Positions 38,201 through 47,784 of a stretch of DNA of 64,000 nt are shown here, in pieces. The stretch lies in contig NC_073693.1 of NCBI RefSeq assembly GCF_029784155.1, positions 358,809,825 through 358,873,824 of the forward strand, in the 5' to 3' direction. The stretch is from Uranotaenia lowii. Lineage: Eukaryota > Arthropoda > Insecta > Diptera > Culicidae. The notes under the pieces are model-generated. The model made no database searches. It had not been told where the DNA came from and saw nothing but the letters and a program-made list of their open reading frames with translations. The stretch's first letter is position 1, and each line of letters opens with the position of its first letter. Both the position numbers and the translations under genes were made by a program.

Positions 38201-38560
38201 TGACAAAAATGACAAAAATGACAAAAATAACAAAAATGACAAAAATAACAAAAATGACAATAATGACAAAACTGACAAAAATGACAAAAGTGACAAAAAT
38301 GACAAAAATGACAAAATTGACAAAATTGACAAAAATGACAAAAATGACAAAAATGACAAAAATGACAAAAATGACAAAAATGACAAAAATGACAATGATG
38401 ACAAAAATGACAAAAATGACAAAAATGACAAAATTGACAAAAATGACAAAAATGACAAAGATGACAAAAATGACAAAAATGACAAAAATGACAAAAATGA
38501 CAAAAATTACAAAAATTACAAAAATTACTTAAATTACTAAAATGACATAAATAACATAAA
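26262..38560 (+). repeat. 12.3-kb satellite array (GACAAAAAT)n
   Basis: More than 1,300 tandem copies of GACAAAAAT. Length variants of 8 bp (GACAAAAT) and 10 bp (GACAAAAAAT) are scattered; base variants include GACAAAAGT (often in pairs), GACAAAAAG (runs of two to four), GTCAAAAAT, GGCAAAAAT, GAAAAAAAT and GACAATAAT. Variant strings recur as blocks (see findings), showing segmental duplication within the array. The right edge from 38505 decays into TACAAAAAT and ATAACATAAAT-like words. Five of six frames are open (MTK, NDK, VIF, FLS, FCH), so all the large frames here, up to 2,528 codons, are spurious. The array ends about 480 bp upstream of the RLP24 gene. Confidence 0.97.
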
Positions 38561-39035
38561 TAACAAAAATGACAAATATCACAAAAATTACATCAATTCA
38601 ACGACAGAAACGACTGAAATCACAAACCCAACTTCGAATCAAATTTCATCTTTTTTTACGATTAAAATAATTAAATGTTTATCATTTATTTCAGTTCTGA
38701 GGTAAGTTTCCAGCAGATCGTTGGCAGAAATTTTCCGAATTCTTATAATAATCAATATTTTATGATTATTATATAAATAAAAGTTTTTCATGCTTGTTTT
38801 GCATTAAAAAAAATGTTGCATGATTTTATGCCCTTTCGACTTTTGATTCCTAAATTTGGTTAAAATCCAAGCCGATTGTAAGCCTTTTGCCTTTATCGTG
38901 CATCAGGTAGTTTTCATTTGACGGTACTTGACGCACCGTTCGTCTTTCCTTTTTATTTACAAAACACATGTGCTTGTTTTGTAATTCCTCAGTTGGCACA
39001 AATTTTCCACTTTTTTGTGCTGAAATCACATCAAA
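38561..39035. other. Upstream region of the RLP24 gene
   Basis: Non-coding; it begins with decayed satellite words and becomes ordinary sequence by about 38600. The promoter and 5' leader of the ribosome-biogenesis gene must lie here; no TATA box is evident, as is usual for housekeeping genes. Confidence 0.5.
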
Positions 39036-39687
39036 ATGAGGATAGAAACGTGTTATTTCTGCTCCAGTAAGATCTTTCCCGGTCACGGGATGGTTTTTGT
39101 GAGGAATGACTGCAAGGTAAGTTGAGAATTCTACGATGAAAAATGCTCGGAACTAACCTGATTTGTTTACCTCGCTACAGGTATTTCGGTTTTGCCGTTC
39201 CAAATGCCGCCGTGCTTTTAACAAGAAAAAGAACCCGAGGAAGACCCGCTGGACCAAGGTGTACCGGAAGACCAACGGCAAGGAGCTCACGATCGACCCG
39301 GCTTTCGAGTTCGAGAAGCGCCGCAATGTTCCTACCAAATACAACCGGGAACTGTGGAGCAAAACGATCGATGCCATCAAAAAGATTACCGAAATCAAGG
39401 AACGACGGGAGCGACACTTTGTCATGGAACGGCTGCGGAAGGCTCGGGACCACGAAATCCACCGGGACATTGTGGATGTGCAGAAGAACATCTCCCTCAT
39501 CCGGTCACCTGCGGTCGGTCTCAAAGAGCGCCGCGCCAAGGAGGAAGCCCAACAGTCGGCCCTGCTCATGGACGTGGAAGGCGAGGACGAGGAGGAAATC
39601 GAGTATGTGGACGCCCGTCAGCTGGAAAAGCAGTTGGAAGAATCGTCCGCCATGCTAGAGGAGGATGCCGAAATGATGAAGGCTTAG
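39036..39687 (+). CDS. RSL24D1: Ribosome biogenesis protein RLP24 (RSL24D1 family)
   Basis: A two-exon gene: 39036-39116 and 39181-39687, with a 64-bp GT-AG intron (GTAAGT...CTACAG). It encodes 195 residues, close to the usual length of about 190. The N-terminus [18 protein letters not shown] and the later CRSKCRRAF supply the zinc-ribbon cysteines of the L24e family. [15 protein letters not shown] and [15 protein letters not shown] are typical of the RLP24 branch rather than of ribosomal L24 itself. The second half is charged and helical, ending in an acidic tail. In yeast Rlp24 holds the place of L24 on pre-60S particles in the nucleolus and is replaced by L24 in the cytoplasm by the AAA-ATPase Drg1; the same role is inferred here. 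The reading frame is intact. The start is fixed by the conserved MRIE opening. Confidence 0.96.
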
Positions 39688-40408
39688 GTTTTCGGATTCG
39701 CGGCTCCATTAGGTTATGTTTTTAAGGATGTTCTCTAAGCTAAGTACCCCCTTTACTTCCCGTAAGTACCGAAATTGAGATATAATATTTAACTTCTTAA
39801 ACAGTTGAAAATGAAAAGCAAATGGTACACAAGCGGACTGTTTGATTGGGAAAGAAATTCCTTACTAGGCAATAAGTTATCAATGAATACAGTCAGTCGT
39901 CTGGTTTGGAAGGTATTCGAGGAAGACTGAAAAAATCGATAGTTGCATCGTTAAACGTCACACTGTTGAGCATGATGGATTGTCGTTGACTTTCGTTTTA
40001 TTCGTATTCGCCTACGCACGCTACGCTAATGAGATTACTCGAAGAAAACGAAAACATGCCAGATATGTCCCCTTTTTTTGCTAAGTTTATCGAACTTTAT
40101 TCATTGAAGTGTTGAAGTACTAAGTTGATATCTAAATTCAAGTTTCAATTGTGTTCTTTATTTCAAGAAATTGATCTCTAGAACATGTTTTAACATATTT
40201 GTTAAATCTTGGAAATCACATGAAAATTTTGGGAATCGATTCTAGAGTACAACCACTGATCACAGTACAACCCTCGTTACGCTCATAGTACCCCTTGAAC
40301 TTTTTTGAATGGAAGAAAAAATCGCTGGGCAGTCCAAAATAACTTTTTCCCGATTCAGTATCGCAGTCGGGATCGCCTTGTTAACATTGCTTTTGAAAAT
40401 CGGTCTAA
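39688..40408. other. Spacer between RLP24 and the GMC gene
   Basis: Holds the 3' end of the RLP24 transcript and the promoter and leader of the GMC oxidoreductase, both on the plus strand. No canonical AATAAA is seen close behind the RLP24 stop, and no TATA box close to 40409. No other gene is visible. Confidence 0.5.
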
Positions 40409-41167
40409 ATGGGTATCCTTCGAAATCTGATTCTGGCCTTTGTCGCTTTTCTAGGCATTGCTCTGCTGTTTGTAACGGCAACCTGGAAATGGCTCAGTTA
40501 CGAATTGATCCCCAATAGAGTTTATGACATTGGCCAGATTCAGAATATGTCCTTCGATTATATAATTGGTAAGGATTACTGAAAGTCCTTAAACTTGTAT
40601 TCCTTCTAAAAAAAATGATATTTTCTTCAGTTGGTGCCGGAACTGCCGGATGTGTGCTGGCCAATCGACTCTCGGCAGACACGAACCATTCGGTTCTACT
40701 TATCGAAGCAGGGGACGTTTTCGGTGCAGCATCGATTGTTCCTTTGTTCAGCACGGCCATGCAACAAACCGAAGTGGACTGGGCATTCCGCACCACCCCG
40801 CAAAAGTATTCCTCGCATGGTCTGATCAACAACGTGAGTATTTTTAGTAAATTTTTAAATTATCTAAAGTAAGCGTGACATTTAAAATGGGTCTCTTTCT
40901 CAACAAAAGCAACAATTTCTCCCAAGGGGACGTGGCCTCGGTGGGTCCGGTCAGATCAATTACATGTTGCACTTTGCCGGCTTCGAGCAGGATTTTGAGC
41001 GTTGGCAGCAGCTGGGAGCGCCGGATTGGGGCTACGCACAGCTGAAGCCATATCTGGAGAAACACGAGCAAGAACATCAGCCAAAATCAGTGCCCCCAGA
41101 AGGCATCGACCTTCGGGATGTTGGATGTGGGACAGCCGGATCGAGGAAGGATGATGAAATATTTGAG
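40409..41167 (+). CDS. GMC oxidoreductase, exons 1-3 (5' part; continues at 55490)
   Basis: Exons 40409-40568, 40631-40833 and 40910-41167, joined by 62- and 76-bp GT-AG introns, give the first 207 residues of a 649-residue protein. It starts MGILRNLILAFVAFLG, a hydrophobic signal peptide or anchor. DYIIVGAGTAGCVLANRL (about 51-68) is the dinucleotide-binding loop with Gly55-x-Gly57-xx-Gly60, and VLLIEAG supplies the Glu (79) that binds the FAD ribose. GRGLGGSGQINYMLHFAG at the start of exon 3 is GMC signature 1. The loop after it (EHQPKSVPPEGIDLRDVG) differs from the usual motif. Exon 3 ends in phase 0 at a good donor (GTGAGT). These enzymes oxidise alcohols or sugars using FAD; insect members act in eclosion, cuticle hardening, immunity or pigment formation, and the exact substrate here is unknown. 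Confidence 0.92.
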
Positions 41168-41484
41168 GTGAGTGCTTTCATGTTTTTTGTTTATTTGTTG
41201 GCGCGCACGCGAGTTTGCAAGCACGTGGTATTGCTAACGTTGGCTGGTAGACACGATAATCCAGTTGAACATTGTGCACACGTTTTTTTTGGTGGACGAT
41301 ATTATGTTGCTGCGCTCCTACATTGCTGAAAATAAAGGAGTGCTTTACAAGCCCTATTGTTTTCAAGTTTATGAGTTATCAGGCATTCGAACAAAAAAGG
41401 TCTCGATTTCATAAAATAAGTGTTTAATTTTATGAACCGTAATTTATGTTGGTTACTTAATTAACCGGCCTTATCGGTGAAAAG

Positions 41485-41801
41485 TCATTTCCTTATTAGT
41501 AAGAATATCTTAAGATTATGCATCCGGGCAGAGCTCCGGAGTGTTGGGAAAAGGCATGAGACCAAATCCGGCCAGAAGATTGTTGGGACGTTGTGGGCCT
41601 TCAGGAGAGGAAGCAACCGCTTCTGGAGATACTCTTTCATGTACACCTGTCCGTGCATCGTGACCTTGGTCACGAAAGGTGCACTCCGCTTCCCGCACGT
41701 GCAAATGGATTGCCAAACCAGGAATTTATTCGCCAATTTGGACATCTTCTGAGTGCGGACATGCTCCGGAACGCTGAACTTAGCCGTGAAAAACAGGTTA
41801 C
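41485..41801 (-). pseudogene. D,D37E transposase, C-terminal part (deleted)
   Basis: Minus-strand reading from 41801: FFTAKFSVPEHVRTQKM, then MSKLANKFLVWQSICTCGKR, MKEYLQKRLLPLLKAHNVP and FWPDLVSC, which hold the second catalytic Asp. After that about 30 codons are missing and the frame shifts to FPNTPELCPD, the segment just before the final Glu, which is lost. It matches the order of the copy at 7661-8143. The N-terminal half is at 47785-48254, displaced by the insertion of the Ty3/gypsy composite at 41802-47779. Inactive. Confidence 0.85.
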
Positions 41802-42037
41802 TGTCGGATATGGCTCAGATAGGTTGCTTCCGTTTCCAAGACGATTCCCGATCGACGCGTCTACAGTACGTCCGTACGCTTCCGTGCTCACCACTCATCT
41901 TCCCGGTACCGAGCTGGTTGTCATTCTCCCACTTCAAACTCTCAAGGTAGCATCATCTGTCATGGTACATACAACTATCAAGGTAGTGTCATTTTTGGGA
42001 TGCGCATTTATTATAATGTTTAATGTAGAACCCTACA
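41802..42037 (-). repeat. Ty3/gypsy LTR, terminal copy
   Basis: 236 bp, beginning TGTCGG and ending CCCTACA on the plus strand (TGTAGGG...CCGACA on the element strand). It is preceded in the element's own direction by the purine tract AAAGAAAGGGTGGGA (42052-42038). It is more than 90% identical by eye to 44883-45119, so the two have diverged somewhat. Confidence 0.85.
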
Positions 42038-42078
42038 TCCCACCCTTTCTTTAAAAGAAATGTTAAGAAATTTATCGT

Positions 42079-43735
42079 TCAATATGTAATGAAATCTTTA
42101 AGTTTACTTGGTTCTGATCGAACCCTGGTTGATCTTCCTGTTGGCTTACTAGCTGTTTGCTTCTCGGATGCCTGCTCTTCCAAACATCCCGAAGGTCCTT
42201 CAACATCTATGTCGTCTGGAACAGGGGTAGACACTGATGTATCTCCTTCCGTTGGTTTTACAGGAATGACTTTAAGGTGTGCTGCACTTCTCCTGAATTC
42301 CTTTCCAGATGATGAAGAGCGAATCATGACGTCCGTCCCTTGTTTACTGGTAACAACAAATTCTTCGGGAGCGAATTCGGAATTTAGCTTGTTATCTTTT
42401 TTCATCCGCTTGGCTAGAACATGATCTCCTACTTCAATTCCACTCGGTCGTGCTCTCCGGCGAAGATCAGCGTATACTCTCCCCTTTTCCTTTTGAATCA
42501 TATCGTGGTCTCGTGCTTCCTCATCATTGCTTATAGATGTAGGTACACCTGGCAGCTTTGAACGTAAACGCCTCCCGAACATCAGCTCAGCAGGCGCTCG
42601 CCCTGTTGTAGGATGAATTGCTGAGTGGTATGTTAATAGATACTGATATAATTCCTTCCGCCAATCTTTTCCTAACTCTTGCGAAATTCTGAGGCGTTTC
42701 AAAATTGAACGATTTTGGCGCTCCACTTCACCGTTCATTTGTGGCCAGTATGGTATTGTTGATTCCAGATTTATACCCTGTTCAATACAAAAAGATCGGA
42801 ACTCTTCTGAAGAAAATTGCGGCCCATTATCCGCTCTCAGAAAATGAGGGATGCCATATCGAGAGAATAATATCAACAGTTGTTCAATAACGCTTGTCGT
42901 TGTGATATCCCGCATCTCGATTATTTCTAAATATCGACTATAGTAGTCGATACAAACTAATAGACTTTCTCCCTCGGGGAGTGGTCCTAGAAAGTCTATG
43001 GCGATATGCTCCCATGGACCAGTTGGGAACTTCTTCCTAATCATAGGCTCTGGTGGATTAGGAGCGGACACGAGCGCACATCCTCGACAGGCCTTAACGA
43101 ATGTCTCCACATGTTGATCCATCTTGGGCCACCACACATTAGCCCGCAGATGTGCTTTCATCATTCTGATGCCGGGGTGCCCCTCATGTGCCAGCTGCAA
43201 AATACGCTGCTGCAGCTCACTAGGTATGACAATGCGATCACCTCTTAGCAGAACATCATCAACAAAACATAGCTCAGTAACTATCAGTTTAAAACACAAA
43301 GGCAACTCGTCAAATTTATTTGCGGTTAGAGCTTCTTGAACCAACCTTATAGTTGAGTCTTCACGACTAGCAGATACAACTTCTGCCCAAGTCAGTGCAA
43401 AAGTATTGGTTCCAGCTGAAACTATCTCTTTGATTATGATTTCCTCTGATTCATCGAATGCTTGTGGGGTGAGCGTAGTCAATCGTGACAAGACATCGGC
43501 AATATTACTCTGTCCAGGAATGTGAATTATTTTATACTGGAAACTCTGTAGGCGTAATACCCATCTTTCAATGCGAGCACATGGTTTGGAGGTAGGAGCA
43601 AACAAGAATGTTAAGGCTTTGCAGTCCGTCAGAAGATTAAACTTCCTTCCTATCAAATAGTTCTGGAATTTTTCAACGCTCCAAACTAGCGAGAGGGCCT
43701 CCTCAGGGGTCTGGTTTCTTCCATCTGAAAGTAAC
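42079..43735 (-). CDS. Ty3/gypsy RNase H-integrase (copy B), pol fragment
   Basis: An open frame of 525 codons from 43656, with coding similarity back to about 43725 (TPEEALSLVWSVEKFQNYL, end of the RNase H region). The integrase has a zinc-binding H-H-C-C set (HEGHPGIRMMKAHLRANVWW, then CRGC), the catalytic Asp in AIDFLGPLP, the second in RADNGPQFSSEEF, and the Glu in PQMNGEVERQNRS; it ends in a basic region. The integrase frame is uninterrupted and its catalytic residues are in place, but gag, protease and reverse transcriptase of this copy are missing. The start is unknown because it is part of a polyprotein; the upstream edge is a splice-acceptor-like TTACTTTCAG at about 43727-43736. Confidence 0.88.
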
Positions 43736-43736
43736 A

Positions 43737-44882
43737 GAGATTGGAAAAAAACCTAAGTATCCTTTGCTTTGTGGCAATAGTTTTTTTTTCTCAATATGAC
43801 ATCGGACAACGATATTCTAAAACATTGTCATAATAACGGCATTCATTGCATAAAACTAATTCTCTTGACTTCCGGCAAAATTTTAATCATAGCATACGGC
43901 TATAATCAAATCTGCCTGGAATCCTACCCTGTACTCTTTTTTTTTCATCTTAACACTCAATTTACTTCCACACAGCCTTCTGCCATGTTTCCCTTCACTG
44001 TGTCACTGAACATCGCACCCTGCTATGTTTTGTACACACACACTCGGCTTCCGACTAAAATGTCATCCAGGGAAGCACTCAGCTATGCTTCTCTTTCGTC
44101 ACGCACACATAGCACCAGCTATGATTTTCGCTCCTACTTGGCTCCCGGCACAAGTGTTACTTAGCAAAGCACCCAGCTATGCTACTGATTCGTCATATAC
44201 ACATAGCACCCAGCTATGATATTTTCACCCACTCGGCTCCCGGCACAAGTGTCAACAAGCATAGCACCCAGCTATGTTTCTTTTTCGTCGCGCTCACATA
44301 GCACCCAGCTATGATTTTCACTCCCACTTGGCTCCCGGCACAAGTGTTACTTAGCAAAGCACCCCGCTATGCTACTGATTCGTCACATAGCACCCAGCTA
44401 TGATATTTTCACCCACTCGGCTCCCGGCACAAGTGTCAACAAGCATAGCACCCAGCTATGTTTCTTTTTCGTCGCGCACACATAGCACCCAGCTATGATT
44501 TTCACTCACACTCGGCTCCCAGCACAAGTGTCACTCATAGAAGCACCAAGCACCCAGCCAACTTTTCCTGACAAATCTCTAGCACTAGAGTCACCAACAC
44601 AGCATCCAACTATGTTTTACTAGGCTCCCGGCCATAATGGTTCGCACAATCACACATATCAATCTAAACAAATCACTAAACTTTTTACACTCCTCTTTTT
44701 ATCTTTGTTCAATCGACAGCTTGGTAGCCATCTTTTTTCGTGTCATTTGGGGCCCGGGCTCCGCGTATATTCGGCATCCATTTTGCCGTCGAGCGAAAAT
44801 TTAATGACCGGAAAAAACAAATTCACTTGCATTGAGCAAAATCCACTAACAAACATTCGAAATTACGCTTATTCACCTTCGT
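43737..44882 (-). repeat. Leader of gypsy copy B with CACCCAGCTATG tandem repeats
   Basis: Between about 43970 and 44600 the words CACCCAGCTATG and CTCGGCTCCCGGCACAAGTG alternate in units of about 90 bp; a higher-order unit of 184 bp is visible (GTCAACAAGCATAGCACCC at 44251 and again at 44435). It lies directly behind the middle LTR in the element's direction, where a 5' leader is expected. The LTR-proximal end reads ACGAAGGTGAATAAGCG; I could not assign a tRNA for the primer site. No protein is encoded. Confidence 0.75.
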
Positions 44883-45119
44883 TGTCGGATATGCCTCAGA
44901 TAGGTTGCTTCTCCGTTTCGAAGACGATTCCCGATCGACGCGTCTACTGTACGTCCGTACGCTTCCGTGCTCACCACTCTTCTCCCCGGTCCCGAGCTGG
45001 TTGTCATTCTCCCACTTCAAACTCTCAAGGTAGCATCATCTGTCATGGTGCATACAACTATCAAGGTAGTATCATTTTGGGATGCGTATTTATTATAATG
45101 TTTAATGTAGAACCCTACA
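44883..45119 (-). repeat. Ty3/gypsy LTR, middle copy shared by two elements
   Basis: 237 bp, the same sequence and orientation as 41802-42037. In the element direction it is preceded by the purine tract AAAGAAAGGGTGGGA of copy A and followed by the leader of copy B, so it serves as the 3' LTR of one and the 5' LTR of the other. Confidence 0.82.
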
Positions 45120-45150
45120 TCCCACCCTTTCTTTAAAAGAAATGTTAAGA

Positions 45151-46032
45151 CACACAACATTTCAATTCGACTATTGCATTCAACAGACACCTCTCGCACG
45201 CGTCGGCGTCGTTAAAGATCTAGGTGTTATGTTCGATCAACAACTATCATTTAGAGACCATATCTCTTATGTCGTCACCAAAGCCTCCAAATGTCTAGGA
45301 TTCCTTTTCAGAATAACCAAGCATTTCAGAGATATTCAATGCCTTAAAACCCTTTTCTGCGCACTGGTTCGCTCTAATTTAGAGTACTGCTCAATCGTTT
45401 GGAATCCCTATTATAACAACTCAATTGAACGTATCGAGAAGATCCAACGCAAATTTTTGCGCTTCGCTCTCCGCAACTTACCTTGGAACGATCCCATCAA
45501 CCTTCCTGCATATGAAGACAGATGCAATCTTATAGGACTTGATACTCTGTCTTCTCGTCGAGCTGTCTTAGATGCATCCTTCACATCCGACATCATTCTC
45601 GGTAATGTTGATTGTCCTCAAATTTTAGAAAGTTTAAATTTTAATGTAAGGCCCAGAAACCTTCGTTCTCAATCTTTCCTGGTCCTTCCACATGCTTCTA
45701 CTAATTACGGTCAAAATGCACCACTTGCTAGAATATCTAGAACATTCAATCGCGTATCGTCAGCTTTTGATTTTCATTTATCCCGAAACACATTAAAACG
45801 TAAATTTCGCAGAGAGCTTTTGTAATTTAGGCTTATCTATACTTAATTGTGTAAACATTGCTAGATTGTTAGGTGTGTTAATTTTAAGTACTCGATGTAT
45901 CATTTGGATTTAAATTGTAATCTGTTGATGCAAAAGATGAGGGTTTTTACGCGCATATGAGAGGGATCCAATCCAACTTATATGGGCTTTTTCCCCTCCA
46001 ATAAAGAATAAAGAATAAAGAAAGAATAATTG
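45151..46032 (+). mobile_element. 5'-truncated non-LTR retrotransposon (CR1/Jockey-like) 3' end
   Basis: An insertion between the polypurine tract and integrase of gypsy copy A; the gypsy sequence AAGA is found on both sides (45147-45150 and 46033-46036), a possible short target duplication. The open frame 45142-45825 covers the segment after the polymerase domain: VKDLGVMFDQQLSFRDHI, then LVRSNLEYCSIVWNP and IEKIQRKFLRFA, ending RNTLKRKFRRELL. The 3' end is a simple tail of AATAAAGA units at 46000-46030. The catalytic part is missing, as usual for 5'-truncated copies. It is related to the longer element at 60970-62575. Confidence 0.85.
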
Positions 46033-46914
46033 AAGAAATTTATCGTTCAAAATATAATGAAATCTCTAGTACCGTATTTGTTTACTAGTAACAACAAATT
46101 CTTCGGGAGCGAATTCGGAATTTAGCTTGTTATCTTTTTTCATCCGCTTGGCTAGAACATGATCTCCTACTTCAATTCCACTCGGTCGTGCTCTCCGGCG
46201 AAGATCAGCGTATACTCTCCCCTTTTCCTTTTGAATCATATCGTGGTCTCGTGCTTCCTCATCATTGCTTATAGATGTAGGTACACCTGGCCGCTTTCAC
46301 TGTAAACGCCGTCCTAACATCAGCTCAGCAGGCGCTCGCCCTGTTGTAGGATGGATTGCTGAGTGGTATGTTAATAGATACTGATACAATTTCTTTCGCC
46401 AATCTTTTCCTTACTCATGCGAAATTCTAAGGCGTTTCAAAATTGAACGATTTTGGCGCTCCACTTCACCGTTCATTTGTGGCCAGTATGGTATTATTGG
46501 TTCCAGAATGATACCCTGCTCAATACAAAAAGATCGGAACTCTTCTGAAGGAAATTGCGGCCCATTATTCGCTCTCAGAAAATTAGGGATGCCATATCGA
46601 GAGAATAATATCAATAGTTGTTCAGCTTGTCGTTGTGATATCCCGGATCACGATTATTTCAAAATATCGACTATAGTAGTCGATACAAACTAATAGACTT
46701 TCTTCCTCGGGGAGTGGTCCTAGAAAGTCTATGGCGATATGCTCCCATGGACCAGTTGGGAACTTCTTCCTAATCATAGGATCTGTTGGATTAGGAGCGG
46801 ACACGAGCGCACATCCTCGACAGGCCTTAACGAATGTCTTCACACGTTGATCCATCTTGGGCCACCACACATTAGCGCGCAGATGTGGTTTCATCATTCT
46901 TATGCCGGGGTGCC
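46033..46914 (-). pseudogene. Ty3/gypsy integrase fragment (copy A)
   Basis: Nearly the same nucleotide sequence as 42060-43190 on the minus strand, with several small changes. It keeps RKKFPTGPWEHIAIDFLGP, the zinc-finger CRGCALVSAPNP and PQMNGEVERQNRS, but has at least one frameshift near 46622 (AACGCTT lost relative to copy B), a D-to-N change in the second catalytic motif (RANNGPQFPSEE) and no C-terminus. It ends abruptly at 46914, where sequence switches to gag on the opposite strand. Confidence 0.85.
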
Positions 46915-47770
46915 GGTGGATGTCATTGTAGAGGGCTGCAATTCGCAGGAACTGAAACGTAAGATTCTAGAAAAGGATCGTTCTCTAACCGAAATTGAAG
47001 CGTTAGGTGAGTTCATTCTGTTTTATCTTAATTTATTTCAAGAGGATTTTTTTTTCCTTCGTGGTCCTTGTAGGTGAGTCACTGGAGAGTGTGATAATCC
47101 AAGAAAAGGAGATGAAGGTTGGTACCCGGAACGAAATGGTTGGGCAATCTGAGGTCTGCAGAATAAGATCAAATAGAGCACCATCTGATCGTCGGCAAGA
47201 CAGATTTTTAAAACGTTTCGTCACAGGACGTAGCAAGGGAGGAGAGAAAAAACCTGGAACTGTATGCTACGCATGTGGTCGATATGGTCACATTTCAACG
47301 TCCTCAGAGTGTCCAGCCATCGGACAAGAATGTCGCAAGTGCAAGAAAACAGGACATTTCGAAAGCGTTTGTCGTAAACGCTCGCTGTATGCAAAAGCAA
47401 AGTCACCGCCGAAAAAAGTACAAGCCATTGACGATATCAGTGTGCCAATTGTGAATGAAGCGAAAGTAGAGCCTGAGAATAGCAACAAAGTCTACTACAC
47501 TTTCTACACAGGCAGTCAGGCCAACGTATTCAATTGCAACATTGGTGGCACAATGGTGGAAGTCTTCATCGACTCGGGGTCTGAGCTGAATTTGATAACT
47601 ACTGAAACATGGGAGCAGATGAAAGCTCAACGGGTCGTTGTGTCAAATTGCAAAAAGGGTTCCGACAAGATTCTTAAGGCCTACGGAAGTACGAAACCGC
47701 TTCATATTCTTGGTACTTTTGAAGCCAAAGTTGAAATAGGAAAACAATCAGCTGATGCGATTTTCTTCGT
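46915..47770 (+). pseudogene. Ty3/gypsy gag-protease fragment, with intron-like gap
   Basis: The plus-strand frame starts DVIVEGCNSQELKRKILEKD. After EALG it is interrupted at 47007-47073 by 67 bp that begin GTGAGT and end CTTGTAG; removing them restores the frame exactly (EALG|ESLESVI). Two zinc knuckles follow (CYACGRYGHISTSSECP, with irregular spacing, and CRKCKKTGHFESVC), then the protease active site FIDSGSELNLI, ending at FFVT at about 47770. The N-terminus of gag and the rest of pol are absent. The segment is inverted relative to the integrase pieces beside it. The two-knuckle plus protease arrangement suggests the Mag-like group; this is tentative. Confidence 0.8.
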
Positions 47771-47784
47771 AACCCTACAGTTAC

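Larger units (their letters stand above)
41802..47779 (-). mobile_element. Ty3/gypsy composite: two tandem element copies plus an inverted gag segment
   Basis: A 5978-bp insertion in the D,D37E transposase, flanked by the 5-bp duplication GTTAC (41797-41801 and 47780-47784). Minus-strand order: last 9 bp of an LTR (47779-47771); gag-protease in reverse orientation (47770-46915); integrase fragment of copy A (46914-46033); a non-LTR insertion (46032-45151); polypurine tract and shared LTR (45119-44883); leader with tandem repeats (44882-43740); RNase H-integrase of copy B (43735-42079); polypurine tract; and terminal LTR (42037-41802). LTRs are 236-237 bp, reading TGTAGGG...CCGACA on the minus strand. 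Two copies thus share a middle LTR. Neither copy retains reverse transcriptase, so the unit is defective. Confidence 0.75.

Noticed and set aside
26262..38560. Open frames of up to 2,528 codons on both strands (poly VIF, FLS, FCH, MTK, NDK)
   Set aside because: They arise because the 9-bp unit is a multiple of 3 and only one of six frames has a stop; two of them even run through the N gap. No coding signal.
39153..39569. Antisense and shifted frames over the RLP24 gene
   Set aside because: They are shadows of a well-supported coding exon.
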